A stretch of 64,000 nucleotides of DNA, from positions 186,001-250,000 of the forward strand of contig NZ_JAQIFT010000016.1 of NCBI RefSeq assembly GCF_027857615.1, written 5' to 3'. Source of the stretch: Holtiella tumoricola. Its GTDB lineage: Bacteria; Bacillota; Clostridia; Lachnospirales; Cellulosilyticaceae. A program made the position numbers and the translations under genes. The notes below the pieces were generated by a model that did not search any database, was not told where the DNA came from, and saw nothing but the letters and a program-made list of their open reading frames with translations. This document shows positions 25,117-34,229 of this stretch, one piece after another (the stretch's first letter is position 1; every line of letters begins with the position of its first letter).

Positions 25117-25867
25117 GCTTCACCTCCTCAAACCATTTATAAAATTGTTGCAAATTCATCCCTCCCTCTTCATCTGGACGCCTTAAACAAAGTAAAGTAA
25201 CACCAAGTTGCCTAGCCGCTTCTACCTTTTCCTCCATACCACCTACTGTACCGGAATCTTTTGTCACCATATAACGTGCCTGTATCTGATTAAGCATGGC
25301 TTTATTCAACTCTAAAGAGAAAGGCCCTTGCATACAGATAAGATGAGACATCAGATAACCTCTTTCTAGTTGCTCATCTATACTTTTTGCCATGGGAAGC
25401 ATACGGATATAAATCCGCTCCTTAAAATGAGTTAACTTTGTATAAGCCTGTAAATCTTTGCTCCCTGTAGTAAGCAGAATATTCCCTTGGGTATTTTCCA
25501 AATAACTTATAATCTCTTCTACCGAACTAAAACTTAAAATCCTATGTTCTACTTCTTCACGCACGATACGTTTATAAGGCATTTCTAATTTTTCACAAGC
25601 TTTCTTACAATTTTGTGTAGCTTCTTTTGCATAAGGGTGGGTTGCATCAATCACTAAATCATACTGTTGTTTTTTAAAGAGTGCTTCAAACCCACTTTCA
25701 TCTAACCTTTGCTGTAAAACTTGAACATCCTTTTCTTCTTCTAATAGCTCTTCTCCATATGTAGTTGCCACACTTACTGTAACCTGTATGCCATAGTTTC
25801 TTACAAAGCTTATTATCTTCCTTGCTTCTGTAGTTCCTCCTAGTACAAAAACATTTTTAAACATCAT
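25109..25867 (-). CDS. cbiJ: Cobalt-precorrin-6A reductase
   Basis: NAD(P)H-dependent reductase of 253 residues that reduces the macrocycle of precorrin-6A. FVLGGTTEARKI at the N-terminus is the nucleotide-binding signature; DATHPYAKEATQN and VTKDSGTVGGMEEKVEAA are characteristic of CbiJ/CobK. I start at the ATG-ATG pair that overlaps the stop of cbiH (ATGATGTTTAA); the open frame extends 19 codons upstream inside cbiH without reason to start there. No strong ribosome site, so translation probably depends on coupling to cbiH. Confidence 0.9.
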   Translation of the reverse strand: MMFKNVFVLGGTTEARKIISFVRNYGIQVTVSVATTYGEELLEEEKDVQVLQQRLDESGFEALFKKQQYDLVIDATHPYAKEATQNCKKACEKLEMPYKRIVREEVEHRILSFSSVEEIISYLENTQGNILLTTGSKDLQAYTKLTHFKERIYIRMLPMAKSIDEQLERGYLMSHLICMQGPFSLELNKAMLNQIQARYMVTKDSGTVGGMEEKVEAARQLGVTLLCLRRPDEEGGMNLQQFYKWFEEVKHG

Positions 25868-26600
25868 AATGTTTTTCATAGCCACGTGGTGTAACCATCT
25901 TGCCATTAATAACTTTTGTTTCACTATTCCCTATGATTACAGTTGTAAACATATCCACTTTAGCATTTACCATTTCTTCTAATGTACACACTTTAATATT
26001 TTGCCCTTCACGTCCAATATGCTGCACATATCCCGCCACTGTCTCTGGTCTTTCATATTCCATAATAATCTTACAAGCTTTTTCTAAATAATCATGACGT
26101 TTCCTACTTGATGGGTTATAAAAGCAAATAACAAAATCTGCCTGTGCTGCTAAAGCAATACGTTTTTCTATAGTCTCCCAAGAAGTTAATAGGTCACTTA
26201 AACTAATCATTACAAAATCATGGATAAGCGGTGCGCCTAAAACGGCAGCTGCACTACATGCAGCTGTTACTCCTGGTATCACTTCAATTTCTACTTCCGG
26301 ATGGTCTTTTGCAACTTCATGTACGATACCAGCCATGCCATATACACCTGCATCCCCACTACAAACCATTGCGACTTTCTTCCCTTTTAGTGCTTCTTCT
26401 AAAACTATCTTACAGCGGTCTACTTCTTGTTTCATCCCTGTAGCTAAGAAAGTCTTTTCTTTAAAATCCTCTCGTATTAAATCTACATAAACTGTATAGC
26501 CTACAATAATGTCACATCCTTCTAGTACTTCTTCTGCTCTATTTGTCATCTCAAATATGCCACCAGGTCCTAAACCTACAATATATATTTTCCCTATCAT
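25857..26600 (-). CDS. cbiH: Precorrin-3B C17-methyltransferase
   Basis: Ring-contracting methyltransferase of 247 residues. The tetrapyrrole methylase motifs are IYIVGLGPGGIFEMT at the start, VCSGDAGVYGMAG, VIPGVTAACSAAAVLGAPLIHDF and the C-terminal TTVIIGNSETKVINGKMVTPRGY, which is specific to CbiH/CobJ. It methylates C17 and drives ring contraction in the anaerobic pathway. ATG with AGGA 9 nt upstream. Ends overlapping cbiJ. Confidence 0.93.
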   Translation of the reverse strand: MIGKIYIVGLGPGGIFEMTNRAEEVLEGCDIIVGYTVYVDLIREDFKEKTFLATGMKQEVDRCKIVLEEALKGKKVAMVCSGDAGVYGMAGIVHEVAKDHPEVEIEVIPGVTAACSAAAVLGAPLIHDFVMISLSDLLTSWETIEKRIALAAQADFVICFYNPSSRKRHDYLEKACKIIMEYERPETVAGYVQHIGREGQNIKVCTLEEMVNAKVDMFTTVIIGNSETKVINGKMVTPRGYEKHYDV

Positions 26601-26633
26601 TTCACGTTTCCTTTCTATTCCCTGACGGGAGTT

Positions 26634-27692
26634 TTAACAAGTTTCATCAAACTGCACTTTATAGGTACCTTCTATAGCTATAGCTATAGCTATAGTAACA
26701 CCATCTAGTGATGTCTTCGGAACTAAAAGCTTACCACCATAACTTCCTAATACTGCTGCCCTTTCACATACATTATCAACACCTGTTACTTGCTTTACAA
26801 AAGAAGAGGCTGTAAATTCACCTTCTACTTGACTCAGCTGTAGGGCACTAAAAAATCGAATAGACTTTTTATTTCTATTTGCCCATTCATTTAGTCCTTC
26901 TTCATTCTTCTTTAAATCAATAGAAACGATTTGTCCAACAGACTCAATAGGTAAATGGTATTGCTCTAAAATCTGCTTTACTAACCGTTCTATTTGTGCT
27001 TCACTGGTGCCTTTCTTACACCCTATTCCAACAGTTAAAAGTGGGGGTACAAGCCACAATGTTTCCTGAAAAGGTCTTTTTTCTTCCCATCCAATCCATA
27101 TTCCCAAAGGGCCTTGTATTGTTTCCATTTGGTTAGCTTTGTAATATTTGAGGCCCTTAGGCAAATGCCCTTCTATAGATACATCTGCCATAAATCCAAC
27201 TACTTCACCTTGTAATAAAGCTGCCGAAATATGCTTAGCTACTTTTAAATTCTTAATCACTAAACTATTTCGTTTTGCCCATTCATCTATGGCAAAGCAC
27301 TTTTCTAAATCTGTAGCTGTTGTCACAACAGGCGTTCCTCCTATTAATACACTCAGTTCACTCGCTAACTTATTTGCCCCACCTAAGTGTCCCGACAGAA
27401 GAGGGATAATATACTTCCCTAATTCATCAATTACAAGCACTGCTGGGTCAACAGCTTTATTAATAATAAAAGGTGCAATGGCTCTTACTGCAATCCCTGT
27501 CGCCCCTATGAAAACAAGCGCTTCACATACTTGAAACTGCTCTTTCGTCCACTCATTCAAAGAGCTTTCTATATTATCAAGACCTTCTTCTTTAAATTTA
27601 GAAAGATGAACCCCTTTAACCTGAAATAGGCTACTTAACTTTCTATTAATACAAGCGCCTTTACTCGTAAAAGAAATAATCCCTATTTTCAC
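26634..27692 (-). CDS. cbiG: Cobalt-precorrin-5A hydrolase
   Basis: Opens the delta-lactone of cobalt-precorrin-5A with release of acetaldehyde. The 352-residue protein has an N-terminal CbiG domain (ALVFIGATGIAVRAIAPFI, PLLSGHLGGANKLA), a variable middle part, and a C-terminal domain with LTVGIGCKKGTS and GSYGGKLLVPK. Start is GTG overlapping the cbiF stop (GTGA) with AGAGAGG upstream. Near the C-terminus a 24-bp run of four CTATAG repeats (26672-26695) encodes alternating Ala-Ile residues. Confidence 0.92.
   Translation of the reverse strand: MKIGIISFTSKGACINRKLSSLFQVKGVHLSKFKEEGLDNIESSLNEWTKEQFQVCEALVFIGATGIAVRAIAPFIINKAVDPAVLVIDELGKYIIPLLSGHLGGANKLASELSVLIGGTPVVTTATDLEKCFAIDEWAKRNSLVIKNLKVAKHISAALLQGEVVGFMADVSIEGHLPKGLKYYKANQMETIQGPLGIWIGWEEKRPFQETLWLVPPLLTVGIGCKKGTSEAQIERLVKQILEQYHLPIESVGQIVSIDLKKNEEGLNEWANRNKKSIRFFSALQLSQVEGEFTASSFVKQVTGVDNVCERAAVLGSYGGKLLVPKTSLDGVTIAIAIAIEGTYKVQFDETC
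26672..26695. repeat. Hexanucleotide tandem repeat (CTATAG)4 inside cbiG
   Basis: Four perfect copies of a self-complementary hexamer. A slip by one unit adds or removes two residues (Ala-Ile) without changing frame, close to the protein's C-terminus. Confidence 0.9.
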
Positions 27693-28450
27693 TTGATCGC
27701 CTCTCTAAACATATGTGTAAAACCTGGATCATAAAGTTTAGAACGCTCATAAGTATCTCCTAGAAAATCGCCTACTACAATTAAAGCTGTTTTAGTAATA
27801 TGATTTTCTGCAATAATATGACTTAATTGGTTCAATTCACCTTTATAAATTTTTTCTTCTGGCCATGTTGCTTTATATACAATGGCAATAGGTGTGTCTT
27901 CTCTATAACCACCTTTTATTAAACGTTCCTCTACCTCTTTAGCCAAACTAACACTTAGGAAAATAATCATTGTAGCTTGATGACTTGCAAGCATACTTAG
28001 TTCTTCTTTAGGGGGCATTGGTGTGCGCCCTTCCATTCGTGTCAAAATTACGGTTTGACTCACATTCGGTAAAGTATATTCCTTTTTAAGTGCAGCTGCT
28101 GCTCCACAAAAAGAACTTACACCGGGTACCACTTCATATTTAAGTGTTCTTTCATCTAACAAATCCATTTGTTCTCTAATAGCACCATAGATACTAGGAT
28201 CTCCTGTATGTAACCTCACAACAACCCTATCTTCTCCTTTCATTTCTTCTTCCACCATCGCCTTAATCACTTCTTCTAAAGTCATCATTGCACTATCTAA
28301 TATGATACATTCTTCTTTGCATTCATTAAGTAATGCTGGATTAACTAATGACCCTGCATAAATAACTAAATCTGCTGTTTTTAAAAGACGTTGCCCTTTT
28401 ACTGTAATTAGCTCTATATCACCTGGTCCTGCACCTACAAAATAAATCAT
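27689..28450 (-). CDS. cbiF: Cobalt-precorrin-4 C11-methyltransferase
   Basis: SAM-dependent tetrapyrrole methylase of 253 residues. YFVGAGPGDIELITVKG at the start, VVRLHTGDPSIYGAIREQM in the middle, and LTRMEGRTPMPPKEEL, a stretch characteristic of CbiF/CobM, identify it. It methylates C11 of cobalt-precorrin-4. ATG behind AAGGAGG. The stop overlaps the GTG of cbiG. Confidence 0.95.
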   Translation of the reverse strand: MIYFVGAGPGDIELITVKGQRLLKTADLVIYAGSLVNPALLNECKEECIILDSAMMTLEEVIKAMVEEEMKGEDRVVVRLHTGDPSIYGAIREQMDLLDERTLKYEVVPGVSSFCGAAAALKKEYTLPNVSQTVILTRMEGRTPMPPKEELSMLASHQATMIIFLSVSLAKEVEERLIKGGYREDTPIAIVYKATWPEEKIYKGELNQLSHIIAENHITKTALIVVGDFLGDTYERSKLYDPGFTHMFREAIK

Positions 28451-28453
28451 TTT

Positions 28454-29140
28454 TTAATCCTCCTTTATAACAACAACTGAAAAATAACTACTTTCTTCTA
28501 ACGTATCTAAGCTACTATGAATCTTTTCATTTGGCATACTGGCACATTCTACTGCTTTTGCTTTTTCATATAAGCCTTTTTCTTTTAAATGTCCTTTTAA
28601 TCGTTCCATAGACTTACCTGTTTTCATAAGTACTTTTGTACCCTTTAAATCAAGATAATCTTCTTTTCCCTTATAAGAAGCAGGTATAATATGCAAACAG
28701 TCACTTCCCTCACAAAGAGAATCATTTAATGCTGCAGCTACACTGCATATAGAAGATATGCCTGGTATAATTTCTGTTTTATAGCCTAATGCTTGAATAC
28801 GACGATGAATATACATATAGGTAGAATAAATCGTAGGATCACCTAGTGTTAAAAAAGCCACATCCTTTCCCTCTTCTAAATACTCCCTAATACTGCTAGT
28901 TACTAATTCATGATTTTTATTAAGCGCTTCTTTATCTCTTGTCATGGGCATATAGCAGTCCAATATAAACTGCTCCTCTATATAAGGCCTTGCTATGGTT
29001 AACGCAATTTGCTCACTTTCACCTGATTTAGGTACTGCAATAATCGGACATTTTTTAATCACCCCTGCTGCTTTAAAAGTCATCAATTGCGGATCTCCTG
29101 GTCCTACGCCTACTCCATATAGTTTCCCTTTATTCTCCAT
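28454..29140 (-). CDS. cbiL: Cobalt-precorrin-2 C20-methyltransferase
   Basis: SAM-dependent methylase of 228 residues acting at C20 early in the pathway. LYGVGVGPGDPQLMTFKA, FLTLGDPTIYSTYMYIHRR and IIPGISSICSVAAAL are diagnostic. Start chosen at the ATG 6 nt behind GGAGG within the end of cbiD; the frame stays open 25 more codons into cbiD without a ribosome site. It overlaps cbiD by 11 nt and is 3 nt from cbiF. Confidence 0.94.
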   Translation of the reverse strand: MENKGKLYGVGVGPGDPQLMTFKAAGVIKKCPIIAVPKSGESEQIALTIARPYIEEQFILDCYMPMTRDKEALNKNHELVTSSIREYLEEGKDVAFLTLGDPTIYSTYMYIHRRIQALGYKTEIIPGISSICSVAAALNDSLCEGSDCLHIIPASYKGKEDYLDLKGTKVLMKTGKSMERLKGHLKEKGLYEKAKAVECASMPNEKIHSSLDTLEESSYFSVVVIKED

Positions 29141-30272
29141 CTTCAACCTCCATTTGTAATCGCTGAATAGATTTCTGCACTTCTTTAGTTTTTGCAAGAA
29201 TACCTTCTTCTCCAAAAAGAATTATTTCTACTTGTACTTTATCTTTAACCCTAAAATTTATATGACGCTGAATTTTATTAAGGATACTTGCTATAACTTT
29301 TTTATAACAAGGCTGCTCTTTTAGAATACTTAATGCACCATCTGTTGTTACACATTCCATTACTTTGCAAATAATTTCTTTAGGAACACCTTCCATAGCC
29401 GCATGACTTGCTAGTACTTCAAACCTAGCATCTGCATACTTAGAGTGGGTATTCATTACACCTGCTGCAACCTTTACAAGCTTACCAATATGTCCAACAA
29501 GCAATACCTTTTCAAATCCTAAGTACACAATATGGTCTAGAGTCTCACCTAAATAGTTGCTATATTTAATGCCTTGTTCTAAATCTAATCCTAACTGCTC
29601 TTTTGCAAAGTCCCGGCCATAGTTCCCTGGGCAAATTAAGAGTTGCTTCACATGACTTGCAGCCTTCATCTCTAACTCTGTATAGATTGTGTCTATCAAA
29701 GCTTTCTCACTCATAGGTTCTACTATGCCACTGGTCCCAAGTATTGAAATACCTCCTACTATCCCAAGTCTTGGATTAAATGTCTTCTTTGCTATTTTTT
29801 CACCTTCTGGAGCAAACACAATAATCTCAAGACCTTCCATATAACCAACATCCTTACATACAGCTTCAACCTCTTGTCTAATCATTTGCTTAGGTACAGG
29901 GTTGATCGCTGCTTCACCTACCTGACATTTAAGCCCTACCTTAGTGACACGTCCTATCCCCTCTCCACCATCTATGTAAATACCTTCTTCTAATCTTTTT
30001 GATACTTGTACATATATTTTCATTCCATGGGTAACATCTGGGTCATCTCCACCATCTTTTACAACTGCACAACTTACATATTTATGAGTTACTAGCACAT
30101 CATGTATATCTAACAAAAGTTCTATGCCCTTTGGCGTATAGATTTTAACTTGTTCTATTGGTTCACCTTTTAATAACATCCATGTCGCTGCCTTTGCAGC
30201 AGCAGTTGCACAACTTCCTGTTGTATATCCTAGTCGTAGTACATCTTGCCCTTTAACCATATAGGATTCCAC
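29130..30272 (-). CDS. cbiD: Cobalt-precorrin-5B C1-methyltransferase
   Basis: First gene of the operon; 380 residues. LRLGYTTGSCATAAAKAA at the N-terminus and GVVGGISILGTSGIVEPMS-type sequence mark CbiD, the C1 methyltransferase specific to the anaerobic, cobalt-early route. Start is GTG, 6 nt behind AAGGAGGTGA; an in-frame ATG lies four codons later. Preceded by a cobalamin riboswitch and its terminator, so the whole operon should be repressed by adenosylcobalamin. Confidence 0.94.
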   Translation of the reverse strand: MESYMVKGQDVLRLGYTTGSCATAAAKAATWMLLKGEPIEQVKIYTPKGIELLLDIHDVLVTHKYVSCAVVKDGGDDPDVTHGMKIYVQVSKRLEEGIYIDGGEGIGRVTKVGLKCQVGEAAINPVPKQMIRQEVEAVCKDVGYMEGLEIIVFAPEGEKIAKKTFNPRLGIVGGISILGTSGIVEPMSEKALIDTIYTELEMKAASHVKQLLICPGNYGRDFAKEQLGLDLEQGIKYSNYLGETLDHIVYLGFEKVLLVGHIGKLVKVAAGVMNTHSKYADARFEVLASHAAMEGVPKEIICKVMECVTTDGALSILKEQPCYKKVIASILNKIQRHINFRVKDKVQVEIILFGEEGILAKTKEVQKSIQRLQMEVEDGE

Positions 30273-30347
30273 TTTATCACCTCCTTAATATGCAAAAGAA
30301 TTTCTCCTTTAGTTCTTATATCTTAGAAAATAGAGTTTCCTTATAAT

Positions 30348-30377
30348 AAAAAATCTCCCACTTTATGAGTAGGAGAT
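30348..30377 (-). terminator. Regulatory terminator of the cobalamin riboswitch
   Basis: On the minus strand ATCTCC, a 12-nt loop, GGGAGAT and TTTTTATT form an intrinsic terminator between the aptamer and the cbiD ribosome site: the off-state hairpin. Just upstream, GTGTATGC can pair with GCGTACAC, a possible competing stem. Confidence 0.8.
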
Positions 30378-30463
30378 GTGTACGCCAAAAATACATACCT
30401 AGATTTTCTAGCTATGTTCTTGCATACACCCCCTATCACTCGTAGAGTTATGGTGTTTTATTA

Positions 30464-30612
30464 GTAGGCAGGTCTTCTGACTTAGATTCATCAAACTTAC
30501 TCCCTTCCCCTCTATCGAAAGTGGTATGAATAAGTTCTCCTCATCACAGCGGCGGGACCGTACAGCAATTTCAGCTGTTTCCCTATTAAGCTACAAGTAG
30601 CACCTCTAACAG
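30464..30612 (-). promoter_or_regulatory. Cobalamin riboswitch
   Basis: The minus strand shows the family elements in order: AGGTGCTACTTGTAG, TAATAGGGAAAC, the B12 box region GCTGTACGGTCCCGCCGCTGT, an optional peripheral hairpin region, and AGTCAGAAGACCTGCCTA. With the downstream terminator it is a transcription-off switch for the cbi operon, responding to adenosylcobalamin. Confidence 0.97.
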
Positions 30613-30648
30613 TATATTCACTTTATATATTCCTTATTAGTTTACACC

Positions 30649-31539
30649 CTAAATAAAGTTCATCACAAGCCCCATTATCATCCCAAGCACTGCCCCTAGC
30701 CAAACAATGGCTCTAAGCTCTTTGCGCATAAGATCTAGAAGCATCTTTTCTAAATCAAGTAAATCTAAACTTTTAATTTTATCTTCTACAATTTTACTAA
30801 TATCAAGTGTTTCTAACCATCTAGATAATTGACTTTCTATAATATGAGTATATTGCTTCATTAATGAATACTTAATTTTAGGTACATGACTTTCAATTTG
30901 AGACGCTAATTCACAAATAGGGTAGTCTAAGCACTTTTCGCCCTCACTATCTACCACTTGGTGGATCATCTGTTCAGCTTCTGTATTAAGCATTTCTAAA
31001 ATCATTTCTTCTATTTTAATTTGTAAACCTTCCATGACACTTTCATTCATAAAATGTGCTAAAAATCCTAAGTTTGCTTTAAGACCTACAGCTGCGCGTT
31101 CAGCCATAACCTTTTCAAGTTCTAAGTTCATTAAAGCGCCATAAGCTTTTTGTGTCGTCATATCTTTAAGTTTTATGGCTACCTCTTCTATATTTCTTTC
31201 ACTACTTAATTCATTTAAACACATTCTTACCGTCTTATTAGATTGCTTTGCACTTATAAACCATTCTTCAAGAGCACGCTCTAAATGAGTATACATTTCT
31301 TGTGATAAAAGCGTCTCTTTAAGTGTCTCAGGCGCAATAAGTTCAGTCCCTACTACTGCCCCTACACTTTTGGCAATACGGTCTCTTTCTTTTGGAATAA
31401 GTCCCTGTGTAAAAGGTACCGGTTTACCTCCTATATACAAAGGTTTTAAAGGTCTAAAAAGCATTTTAATTGCAATACCATTTGTAATATATCCTATAAG
31501 TCCACCTACTAATGGTGCTACTAAGAAGTCAATTGTCAT
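30649..31539 (-). CDS. DUF445 family membrane-associated protein
   Basis: Protein of 296 residues with a hydrophobic N-terminus (TIDFLVAPLVGGLIGYITNGIAIKML), a long helical central region and a C-terminal membrane helix (VWLGAVLGMIMGLVMNFI). NGIAIKMLFRPLKP and PFTQGLIPKERDRIAKSVG are the DUF445/YheB signature. B. subtilis relatives are linked to the sporulation septum; function is not defined. Start at the ATG behind AAAGGA rather than an ATG ten codons upstream. Its 3' end is 37 bp from the riboswitch, so read-through into the cbi operon leader is possible. Confidence 0.85.
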   Translation of the reverse strand: MTIDFLVAPLVGGLIGYITNGIAIKMLFRPLKPLYIGGKPVPFTQGLIPKERDRIAKSVGAVVGTELIAPETLKETLLSQEMYTHLERALEEWFISAKQSNKTVRMCLNELSSERNIEEVAIKLKDMTTQKAYGALMNLELEKVMAERAAVGLKANLGFLAHFMNESVMEGLQIKIEEMILEMLNTEAEQMIHQVVDSEGEKCLDYPICELASQIESHVPKIKYSLMKQYTHIIESQLSRWLETLDISKIVEDKIKSLDLLDLEKMLLDLMRKELRAIVWLGAVLGMIMGLVMNFI

Positions 31540-31829
31540 TTTTCTCTTCCTTTCTGATTCATCTTCCATATACTTTACTGTGTTATAGTTTATAATAACT
31601 TTTTACTATTTTCAATTTTTATATTGTAAATGTTACATTTTATTTAATCCAGCAGTGCTATTTTACATTTTCCAACATATTGTAAATTTTATTTTATACT
31701 TTATCTATTTTTTCCTCTAATTTCTCTTATATTCTTGTTAAATCCTTTAAATTATAGTATATTAATAAGTTGAAACTTATATATAAAATAGATTAAAGGA
31801 ATTATAATTATTGGGGAGATGACTAATCA

Positions 31830-33230
31830 ATGCAACTTGTAGACTATTTTTCGTGTCAAAAAATGATTAAAGATTCACAAAAGCTAGGGACTATTCCACC
31901 CTCGAAGCAGATTTATCAAAATACAATAAACCTTGCATGGCCTTCTGCACTCGAACGTATGCTAGTAAGTCTAGTATCAGCTATAGATACTATGATGGTT
32001 GGGGTACTAGGTGCTAGTGCAATCGCTGCTGTTGGGATTACTCAACAGCCTACTTTTATTTTACTTGCTATTATTTTCTCTTTAAATGTAGGCGTTACAG
32101 CCATTGTTGCTAGACGTTGTGGCGAAGAAGACTTTGTAAGTGCTAATAAAACCTTAAGGCAGTCTATTATTGTTGTCGGCCTACTCTCTATTATTTTAGC
32201 AGCTATTGGCTTTATTTTTGCTAAACCCATTTTAACTTGGATGGGTGCCGCACCAGATGTTTTAGGAGATGCCATACTTTATTTTAGAACGATTGTTATA
32301 GGTATGGTATTTAATGCCCTAAGCCTTAACATTAATGCTGCACAACGTGGTGCTGGTAATACAAAAATTGCTATGACAACTAATGTTACTGCTAACCTAG
32401 TCAATTTAGTCTTTAACTTCTTACTCATTGGTGGTCATTTTGGTTTTCCAAAACTCGGTGTACTTGGTGCTGGAATCTCTACAGTACTAGGCAATATTGT
32501 TGCTTTTATTATTGCAACTTATGGCATCTTACATTCTAAAACGGAACTTCAACTTAATTTCAAAGATAGTTGGAAACTAGATAAGGTAACGATAAAAGGA
32601 ATCTTTAAAATTAGTAATAGTGCTATGGTAGAACAACTTTGTATGCGTATTGGATTCCTAGCTTATACAAAAATGATTACTAATTTAGGAACTGTTGCTT
32701 TTGCAACCCATCAAATCTGTATGAATATCTTAAATATGACCTTTAGCGTGGGCGATGGCATGGGGATGGCTGCTTCTTCTTTAGTTGGACGTAATTTAGG
32801 TGCCAAACGTGCAGACTTATCTATAATCTATGGAAAAACTGCTCAGCGTATTGGTGTTATTTTCTCTAGTCTACTGGTTATAATCTATATTCTCTTTGGT
32901 AAACCTTTAGTAGGACTCTTTACTGATGATAATATGATCATCACTCTTGGTGGCCAAATCATGCTCATTGTAGCCATTGTATCACCTTTACAAATTTCAC
33001 AAGTTATTATTTCGGGTTCTTTACGTGGCGCAGGAGATACTAAGTTTGTTGCTAGAACCTCCTTCATTAGTATCTTAATGATTCGTCCTGTTATCACATT
33101 TATCCTCTGTTACGGATTCGGTCTCGGGCTTATCGGTGCTTGGGTTGCATTGCTTCTCGATCAAACACTTCGATTACTCCTTAACATTATTCGTTTCTCC
33201 AGTGGTAAATGGATCCATGTAAAAATATAA
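31830..33230 (+). CDS. MATE family efflux transporter
   Basis: Twelve-helix multidrug/toxin extrusion protein of 466 residues, in two homologous halves. NLAWPSALERMLVSLVSAIDTMMVGVLG opens the first half and GAGNTKIAMTTN and GAGDTKFVARTS are the repeated loops after helices 4 and 10. It would export cationic compounds in exchange for sodium or protons. ATG 11 nt behind GGGGAG. The N-terminus has about 30 extra hydrophilic residues before the first helix. Monocistronic with its own terminator. Confidence 0.92.
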   Translation: MQLVDYFSCQKMIKDSQKLGTIPPSKQIYQNTINLAWPSALERMLVSLVSAIDTMMVGVLGASAIAAVGITQQPTFILLAIIFSLNVGVTAIVARRCGEEDFVSANKTLRQSIIVVGLLSIILAAIGFIFAKPILTWMGAAPDVLGDAILYFRTIVIGMVFNALSLNINAAQRGAGNTKIAMTTNVTANLVNLVFNFLLIGGHFGFPKLGVLGAGISTVLGNIVAFIIATYGILHSKTELQLNFKDSWKLDKVTIKGIFKISNSAMVEQLCMRIGFLAYTKMITNLGTVAFATHQICMNILNMTFSVGDGMGMAASSLVGRNLGAKRADLSIIYGKTAQRIGVIFSSLLVIIYILFGKPLVGLFTDDNMIITLGGQIMLIVAIVSPLQISQVIISGSLRGAGDTKFVARTSFISILMIRPVITFILCYGFGLGLIGAWVALLLDQTLRLLLNIIRFSSGKWIHVKI

Positions 33231-33241
33231 ATAAGAAAAAT

Positions 33242-33276
33242 AAAAAAGGCATTACATTAAATGTAGTGCCTTTTTT
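33242..33276 (+). terminator. Terminator of the MATE gene
   Basis: AAAAAAGGCATTACAT and ATGTAGTGCCTTTTTT, one G-T pair, short AT loop. Confidence 0.9.
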
Positions 33277-33294
33277 ATTTTTCTTATTGACTTT

Positions 33295-33323
33295 TTCACT
33301 TTAATGCATTAAAGTGTTATTAT
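33295..33323 (+). promoter_or_regulatory. Promoter with 20-bp palindromic operator for the amino acid ABC operon
   Basis: TTCACT, 17 bp, TATTAT. The spacer holds a perfect 20-bp palindrome, CACTTTAATGCATTAAAGTG (33297-33316), overlapping the -35. A dimeric repressor there would block transcription. I do not recognise the motif as a known Firmicute operator. Confidence 0.65.
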
Positions 33324-33388
33324 AATAAATTCATAAATAAACTAATATATAATTTTATATCAAATTAAATCTTTTAGGGGGATTCATT

Positions 33389-34204
33389 ATGAAAAAACTA
33401 TTTAAAAAAATTGTAACGCTAACAGCTTTAGGTACACTTGCATTTAGTCTTACCGCTTGTTCTACAGCCAATACATCTAACACAACTACAACTTCAACTA
33501 TTGATAAAGAAGAATGGATAATCGGACTTGATGATACTTTTGCCCCTTTAGGCTTTAGAGATCAAAATGGTGAATTAACTGGATATGATATAGATCTTGC
33601 TAAAGCCATGGGTGAAAAGCTAGGAAAAAAATTAACACTTCAGCCTATTGATTGGTCTATGAAAGAAGCTGAATTAAACTCAGGTAATATCGATCTTATT
33701 TGGAATGGCTACACCATCACAGATGAGAGAAAAGAAAAAGTAGACTTTACTACACCATATCTAGATAATAAACAAATCATTGTTGTCCTTGCTGATTCTT
33801 CTATCCAATCAAAAGCTGATCTTGCTGGTAAAAGTGTAGGTGCACAAAGCGAATCCAGCGCTGTGACTGCAATGGAAAAAGAATCTGATCTCTATGCTTC
33901 CTTTAAAGATGGTAAAGCTGTTACTTTCGAAGACAATAATCAAGCCTTAATGGATCTTGATAGCAAACGTATTGATGCAGTTGTTGCAGATGAAGTTGTT
34001 GTACGTTATTACATTACATTGAAAGGTGATAACAAATACCGTATTTTAGATGAAGACTTTGGAGCTGAAGAATATGGTGTAGGCATACGTAAAGGTGATA
34101 CAAAAACTGTAGAAGCCTTTAACAAAGCTTATGAAGAGCTTAAAGCTGATGGAACCATTGCAGAAATATCAACAAAATGGTTTGGTAGTGATGTTGCTAA
34201 ATAA
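33389..34204 (+). CDS. Polar amino acid ABC transporter, substrate-binding lipoprotein
   Basis: Lipoprotein of 271 residues with signal peptide and lipobox LTAC (lipidated Cys24), then a family 3 solute-binding fold. GLDDTFAPLGFRDQNGELTGYDIDLAKAMGEKLG is the typical start, with GYTITDERKEKVDFTTPYL and LAGKSVGAQSESSA later. Ligand class is polar amino acids (glutamine, cystine or similar). ATG behind GGGGG. First gene of a three-gene operon under a palindrome-containing promoter. Confidence 0.93.
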   Translation: MKKLFKKIVTLTALGTLAFSLTACSTANTSNTTTTSTIDKEEWIIGLDDTFAPLGFRDQNGELTGYDIDLAKAMGEKLGKKLTLQPIDWSMKEAELNSGNIDLIWNGYTITDERKEKVDFTTPYLDNKQIIVVLADSSIQSKADLAGKSVGAQSESSAVTAMEKESDLYASFKDGKAVTFEDNNQALMDLDSKRIDAVVADEVVVRYYITLKGDNKYRILDEDFGAEEYGVGIRKGDTKTVEAFNKAYEELKADGTIAEISTKWFGSDVAK

Positions 34205-34229
34205 ATTTAATCTATAAGGAGGAGCGTCC

